Assembly: GCA_016280525.1 (NCBI GenBank)
Contig: JAEEGW010000337.1
Coordinates: 1-8,896, forward strand
DNA length: 8,896 nt
From: Clostridiales bacterium
GTDB taxonomy: Bacteria; Bacillota; Clostridia; Oscillospirales; CAG-272
Direction: 5' to 3'
Below the pieces are notes generated by a model. It saw nothing but the letters and a program-made list of their open reading frames with translations. It had not been told where the DNA came from and did not search any database. This document shows, one piece after another, positions 5,702 to 8,896 of this stretch (its first letter is position 1; every line of letters starts with the position of its first letter). The position numbers were made by a program, and so were the translations under genes.

Positions 5702-5717
5702 AGTGAGGTTTTATATG
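5702..5717 (+). promoter_or_regulatory. Ribosome site choosing ATG 5715 for the OadG-like gene
   Basis: AGTGAGG (5702-5708) lies six bases before ATG 5715. An in-frame TTG at 5697 would add six residues (MIVRFY), but the ribosome site falls inside that extension and nothing suitable precedes the TTG. The ATG is therefore preferred. Confidence 0.75.
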
Positions 5718-6011
5718 ATAAATACGGTATTGCTTGCGGCTGAAGCGGCTGATCCGGGGATACTGCCGGTGGTCCTTATGGGTATCGGCGTGGTTTTTGC
5801 CGGCATAGTTATAATCGTTATAATCTGCCGCCTTATGCTTTTATTCGGCAGTCTCGGCGCAAAGAAAAGAGAAGAGCCGGAGAAGACGGCGCCTGAAAGC
5901 GAAGAATTCAAACCGGACGGAGAGCTTGCCGCCGTTATAGGCGCGGCCGTTGCCGAGGAGTCCGGAGTTGACGTGAAAAATATAAAAATAGTTTCGATAA
6001 AGAAGGTTTGA
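5715..6011 (+). CDS. oadG: OadG-family small membrane subunit of a Na+-pumping decarboxylase
   Basis: This 98-residue protein has one N-terminal membrane helix (about residues 14-38: GILPVVLMGIGVVFAGIVIIVIICRL). A charged, Lys/Glu-rich linker follows, and then the soluble C-terminal motif DGELAAVIGAAVAEESG typical of the OadG/MmdD-type gamma or delta subunits. In characterised pumps this chain anchors the carboxyltransferase to the membrane subunit and helps assembly. The length is normal for the family. It is first in a four-gene operon, 2 bases before the biotin carrier, and OadB and OadA downstream confirm the context. Sequence in this family diverges quickly, so the call rests on topology, the C-terminal motif and position. 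Confidence 0.87.
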   Translation: MINTVLLAAEAADPGILPVVLMGIGVVFAGIVIIVIICRLMLLFGSLGAKKREEPEKTAPESEEFKPDGELAAVIGAAVAEESGVDVKNIKIVSIKKV

Positions 6012-6016
6012 GTATG
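6001..6016 (+). promoter_or_regulatory. Ribosome site choosing ATG 6014 for the biotin carrier gene
   Basis: AGAAGG (6001-6006) is seven bases before ATG 6014. The in-frame TTG at 6008 is only one base from this site and would overlap the oadG stop, so ATG 6014 is the likelier start. Confidence 0.75.
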
Positions 6017-6358
6017 AAAAAGTACAAAGTTATTGCAAACGGTGTTGAATACGAGGTTTTGATCGAACTGTTAAGCGACGACGCGGCGCCCGCGGCGCAG
6101 CCCGCCCCGGCAGCTGAGCCGGAAAAACCGGCGCCCGCAGCAGGCGACGGAGCGATAAAGGCTCCCTTGACCGGCAGTATAACGACCATAAACGTCAAAG
6201 CCGGAGATACGGTCAAAAAAGGCCAGGTTTTGATGATACTTGAAGCCATGAAAATGGAAAACGAGATACTTGCGCCGTCCGACGGCAAAGTCGTATCCGT
6301 TGCCGTCAATACCGGCAAACAGGTCGACGCAGGCGACGTTCTGTGCGTTATAGGTTGA
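6014..6358 (+). CDS. Free-standing biotin carboxyl carrier protein of the decarboxylase
   Basis: This 114-residue protein has a short beta-strand N-terminus (MKKYKVIANGVEYEVLIEL) and a flexible Ala/Pro linker (about 24-43). A biotinyl domain follows (about 47-113) with the signature EAMKMEN. Lys80 in that motif is the expected biotinylation site. The linker lets the biotin swing between the carboxyltransferase OadA and the membrane subunit OadB. In enteric oxaloacetate decarboxylase this domain is fused to the C-terminus of OadA. Here it is a separate gene, as in methylmalonyl-CoA and glutaconyl-CoA decarboxylases (mmdC, gcdC). It needs a biotin ligase encoded elsewhere. The stop is followed after 4 bases by the OadB start. 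Confidence 0.93.
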   Translation: MKKYKVIANGVEYEVLIELLSDDAAPAAQPAPAAEPEKPAPAAGDGAIKAPLTGSITTINVKAGDTVKKGQVLMILEAMKMENEILAPSDGKVVSVAVNTGKQVDAGDVLCVIG

Positions 6359-6362
6359 ACGT

Positions 6363-7556
6363 ATGGAAGCGCTTCTTGATTTTTTAAAGCAGACCGGCTT
6401 TTATCTTATCGGGCAGAACTGGCAGTGCCTGATAATGTTCGTCATCGCCGGAGTGCTTTTATATCTCGGTATCAAACGCAAATTTGAGCCGCTTCTGCTG
6501 ATACCTATCGCCGTGGGCATGATACTTACGAATCTGCCCGGCGCGAATATGTATCACTCCGAGATTTTCGCGGGCGGCCATATAGACTGGTCCGCGTTTG
6601 CGAGCGGCAGCGCGGGACTTATTGATATTTTATACATAGGCGTAAAGCTTGGCATTTATCCGTGCCTTATCTTCATAGGCGTAGGCGCCATGACGGACTT
6701 TTCGCCCATGATAGCGAATCCGCGCAGCATGCTTTTGGGCGCGGCGGCGCAGATAGGCATTTTTATGACGTACGCGGCGGCAAACGGTCTGTTCAAGCTG
6801 ACTAACGGCAGCGTGGGCTTTACCGCGCAGCAGTCCGGCGCAATAGGCATAATCGGCGGAGCGGACGGCCCCACGGCCATATATACGGCAACGAAACTCG
6901 CACCCGAGCTTCTCGGCCCTATCGCCATAGCGGCGTACTGCTATATGGCGCTCGTCCCGTTCATACAGCCGCCTATAATGAAGCTGCTCACCACCAAAAA
7001 GGAAAGAGCGATAGAGATGAAACAGCTTCATCCCGTATCAAAGAAAACGCGCATCATTTTCCCGATAGTGATGATGATATTCGTGTCGCTTCTCGTTCCG
7101 TCCGCGGCTCCGCTCGTAGGCTGCCTTATGTTCGGTAATCTTTTGCGCGAATGCGGCGTTACGGAAAGACTTTCAAAGACCGTTCAGAACGAGCTTATGA
7201 ACATAGTCACCGTCCTGCTCGGCATTTCCGTAGGCGCTACCGCCACGGCGGCGAACTTCCTTGACCTTAAGACGCTTCTCATACTCGTTATCGGTATCGT
7301 CGCGTTCAGCTTCGGTACGGCGGGCGGCGTGCTTCTGGCAAAATTCATGAATCTGTTTACGAAGAACAAGATAAATCCGCTTATAGGCTCCGCCGGCGTT
7401 TCCGCCGTGCCTATGGCGGCGCGTGTTTCGCAGAAGGTCGGTCAGGAAGAGAATCCCGGCAACTTCTTGCTTATGCACGCAATGGGACCTAACGTCTCCG
7501 GCGTTATAGGTTCCGCTATCGCCGCGGGCGTACTGCTCTCACTTCTTTCTCACTGA
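6363..7556 (+). CDS. oadB: Sodium ion-translocating decarboxylase subunit beta
   Basis: This 397-residue polytopic membrane protein decarboxylates carboxybiotin and couples it to Na+ export. Family hallmarks are GGADGPTAIY (165-174) containing D168, GNLLRECGV (258-266), and the C-terminal block NPLIGSAGVSAVPMAARV (338-355) followed by NFLLMHAMGPNVSGVIG (367-383). D168, N338 and S347 line up with the Asp203, Asn373 and Ser382 that I recall as functional in Klebsiella OadB; the Asn-Ser spacing of nine is the same. About eight to ten hydrophobic segments are seen. The start has only a weak AGG eight bases upstream, at the end of the biotin-carrier gene, so translation is probably coupled. OadB, GcdB and MmdB share this sequence, so the substrate is set by the neighbouring OadA-type chain. 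Confidence 0.95.
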   Translation: MEALLDFLKQTGFYLIGQNWQCLIMFVIAGVLLYLGIKRKFEPLLLIPIAVGMILTNLPGANMYHSEIFAGGHIDWSAFASGSAGLIDILYIGVKLGIYPCLIFIGVGAMTDFSPMIANPRSMLLGAAAQIGIFMTYAAANGLFKLTNGSVGFTAQQSGAIGIIGGADGPTAIYTATKLAPELLGPIAIAAYCYMALVPFIQPPIMKLLTTKKERAIEMKQLHPVSKKTRIIFPIVMMIFVSLLVPSAAPLVGCLMFGNLLRECGVTERLSKTVQNELMNIVTVLLGISVGATATAANFLDLKTLLILVIGIVAFSFGTAGGVLLAKFMNLFTKNKINPLIGSAGVSAVPMAARVSQKVGQEENPGNFLLMHAMGPNVSGVIGSAIAAGVLLSLLSH

Positions 7557-7564
7557 GGTAGATA

Positions 7565-8896
7565 ATGGAAAAAGAATTAAAACCGCTTAAAATAACGGAT
7601 ACGATACTGCGCGACGCGCATCAGTCGCAGGCGGCGACGAGGATGCGCACGGAGGATATGCTCCCGGCGTGCGAGCTGCTGAACAAAGCGGGCTATTACT
7701 CGCTTGAATGCTGGGGCGGCGCGACGTACGACGCGTGTATGAGATTTTTGAACGAAGACCCGTGGGAAAGACTGCGCGCTCTTCGCAAGGCTCTGCCGGA
7801 TACTAAACTGCAGATGCTCCTGCGCGGGCAGAACCTGCTCGGCTACAAGCATTACGCGGACGATTTTGTGGAGCTTTTCGTCAAAAAATCCATTGAAAAC
7901 GGAATCGATATAATCCGTATGTTCGACGCGCTGAACGACGTAAGAAACCTGCAGTGCGCAATGAAATACACAAAGTATTACGGCGGCATCGCCGAGGCGG
8001 CGATAAGCTACACGATAAGCCCCGTTCATAACGAAGCGCATTTTGTTGAGCTGGCGATGAAGCTGGAGGAAATGGGCGCGGACATAATCTGTATAAAGGA
8101 TATGGCAAACCTGCTTTTGCCGTATAACGCGTTCTCACTTGTCAGCGCCATAAAGAAAAGAGTTTCGCTGCCGGTGCATCTGCATACGCACAACACCACC
8201 GGCACGGGCGATATGACGTATCTTTTGGCAGCGGAAGCCGGAGTTGATATAGTTGATACGGCTTTGTCGCCTTTTGCAAACGGCACGTCGCAGCCGTCAA
8301 CGGAATCCCTCGTCGCAACGCTCAAAGGCACGCCGAGAGATACCGGGCTCGATCTTAACGTACTGTCAAAAGCCGCCGCGCATTTCAGAGGCGTGGCGCA
8401 GCGTATGAAGGACGACGGAACGCTTGACCCGAAGGTGTATAACGTGGATACGAATACGCTTTTGTATCAGGTCCCCGGCGGAATGTTATCCAACCTCATA
8501 TCACAGCTCAAGCAGGCGAAAGCCGAGGATAAATACTACGACGTTTTAGCCGAGATACCGCGGGTAAGAGAAGACTTCGGTTATCCGCCGCTCGTAACTC
8601 CCACGTCGCAGATAGTCGGCTCGCAGGCGGTCATAAACGTGCTTACGGGTCAGAGGTACAAGACTTTTACAAAAGAGTCAAAAGGCCTTTTGCGCGGCGA
8701 ATACGGTGCGCTGCCCGGCAAGGTGAACGAGGAAGTAAGAGCTGCCGCGATAGGAGACGAGCCGCTTATAACCTGCCGCCCGGCGGACCTTATAGAGCCG
8801 GAGCTTGAAAAGTACAGGGAAGAGATGAAAGACCTGGCAAGAACGGACGAGGACGTACTGTCCTGCGCGATGTTCCCGAAGACCGCCCCGGATTTC
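7565..8896 (+). CDS. oadA: Oxaloacetate decarboxylase alpha subunit (carboxyltransferase), 3' end outside window
   Basis: The frame stays open for 444 codons from ATG 7565 (GAGGT at 7555-7559, five bases upstream) to the last base. It encodes a TIM-barrel carboxyltransferase of the OadA/pyruvate carboxylase-B type. Motifs are DTILRDAHQS (12-21) with metal ligand D17, LLRGQNLLGY (85-94), IKDMANLL (177-184) with K178 as the expected carboxylated lysine, and HLHTHNTTG (205-213) with metal ligands H207 and H209. A conserved PycA/OadA C-terminal domain follows (GGMLSNL at 305-311, to AMFPKTAP). It moves CO2 from oxaloacetate to biotin, releasing pyruvate. Visible sequence ends near the usual end of chains lacking a biotin domain; since that domain is encoded separately upstream, only a short tail is probably missing. 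Used in reverse it could serve as pyruvate carboxylase subunit B, but OadB in the operon favours the Na+ pump. Confidence 0.94.
   Translation, partial: MEKELKPLKITDTILRDAHQSQAATRMRTEDMLPACELLNKAGYYSLECWGGATYDACMRFLNEDPWERLRALRKALPDTKLQMLLRGQNLLGYKHYADDFVELFVKKSIENGIDIIRMFDALNDVRNLQCAMKYTKYYGGIAEAAISYTISPVHNEAHFVELAMKLEEMGADIICIKDMANLLLPYNAFSLVSAIKKRVSLPVHLHTHNTTGTGDMTYLLAAEAGVDIVDTALSPFANGTSQPSTESLVATLKGTPRDTGLDLNVLSKAAAHFRGVAQRMKDDGTLDPKVYNVDTNTLLYQVPGGMLSNLISQLKQAKAEDKYYDVLAEIPRVREDFGYPPLVTPTSQIVGSQAVINVLTGQRYKTFTKESKGLLRGEYGALPGKVNEEVRAAAIGDEPLITCRPADLIEPELEKYREEMKDLARTDEDVLSCAMFPKTAPDF

Noticed and set aside
5437..5743. Short frames on both strands in the tadA-oad spacer
   Set aside because: They are translations of the inverted-repeat element. 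Their repetitive residues (for example NSELRIKN-like or LILNSEF) come from the AATTAAG units, and no ribosome site precedes them.
7577..8331. Overlapping minus-strand frames opposite oadA
   Set aside because: They are shadows of the GC-rich third positions of oadA. The plus frame carries all carboxyltransferase motifs without interruption.

Overview
The window looks like chromosomal DNA from an anaerobic, low-to-mid GC Firmicute of the class Clostridia, probably an uncultured gut-type lineage. This is inferred from four things: the ECF sigma plus membrane regulator pair, the G5/M23 surface hydrolase, the Na+-pumping oxaloacetate decarboxylase with a free-standing biotin carrier, and the strong AGGAGG-type ribosome sites. 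Most genes are rich in GC-ending codons but use AUA for most isoleucines, while the spacers are either very AT-rich or consist of GC-rich palindromes.

Layout. 1-159: 3' end of an IS30-type transposase. 160-396: gene-free spacer with C-tracts, short hairpins, a run of G-tracts able to form a G-quadruplex, and a candidate ECF-type promoter. 397-2179: two overlapping genes, an ECF sigma factor and a single-pass membrane protein that is probably its anti-sigma/sensor. 2203-2320: a multi-hairpin palindromic element with 10-bp terminal inverted repeats. 2344-2373: a bidirectional terminator. 2372-3724 (minus): membrane-anchored G5/M23 peptidase. 3725-3973: AT-rich divergent promoter region. 3974-5454: a CPBP-family intramembrane protease overlapping tadA by 4 bp. 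5442-5645: a MITE-like element with perfect 24-bp terminal inverted repeats, whose left arm supplies the last codons of tadA. 5715-8896: a tight operon of OadG-like subunit, biotin carrier, OadB and OadA. OadA is cut by the window end and probably lacks only a short tail.

How it fits together. The last four genes form one machine. OadA moves the carboxyl group of oxaloacetate to biotin on the small carrier, membrane-bound OadB decarboxylates carboxybiotin and exports Na+, and OadG anchors the complex. The sigma/regulator pair is a self-contained envelope-signalling module, and the M23 enzyme remodels the cell wall. TadA makes inosine in tRNA-Arg.

I found no CRISPR array, defence island, phage genes, RNA genes or clear new system. 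The most unusual items are the two mobile-type palindromic elements, the G-rich block next to the IS30 end, and the pairing of a CPBP protease with tadA without visible ribosome sites.
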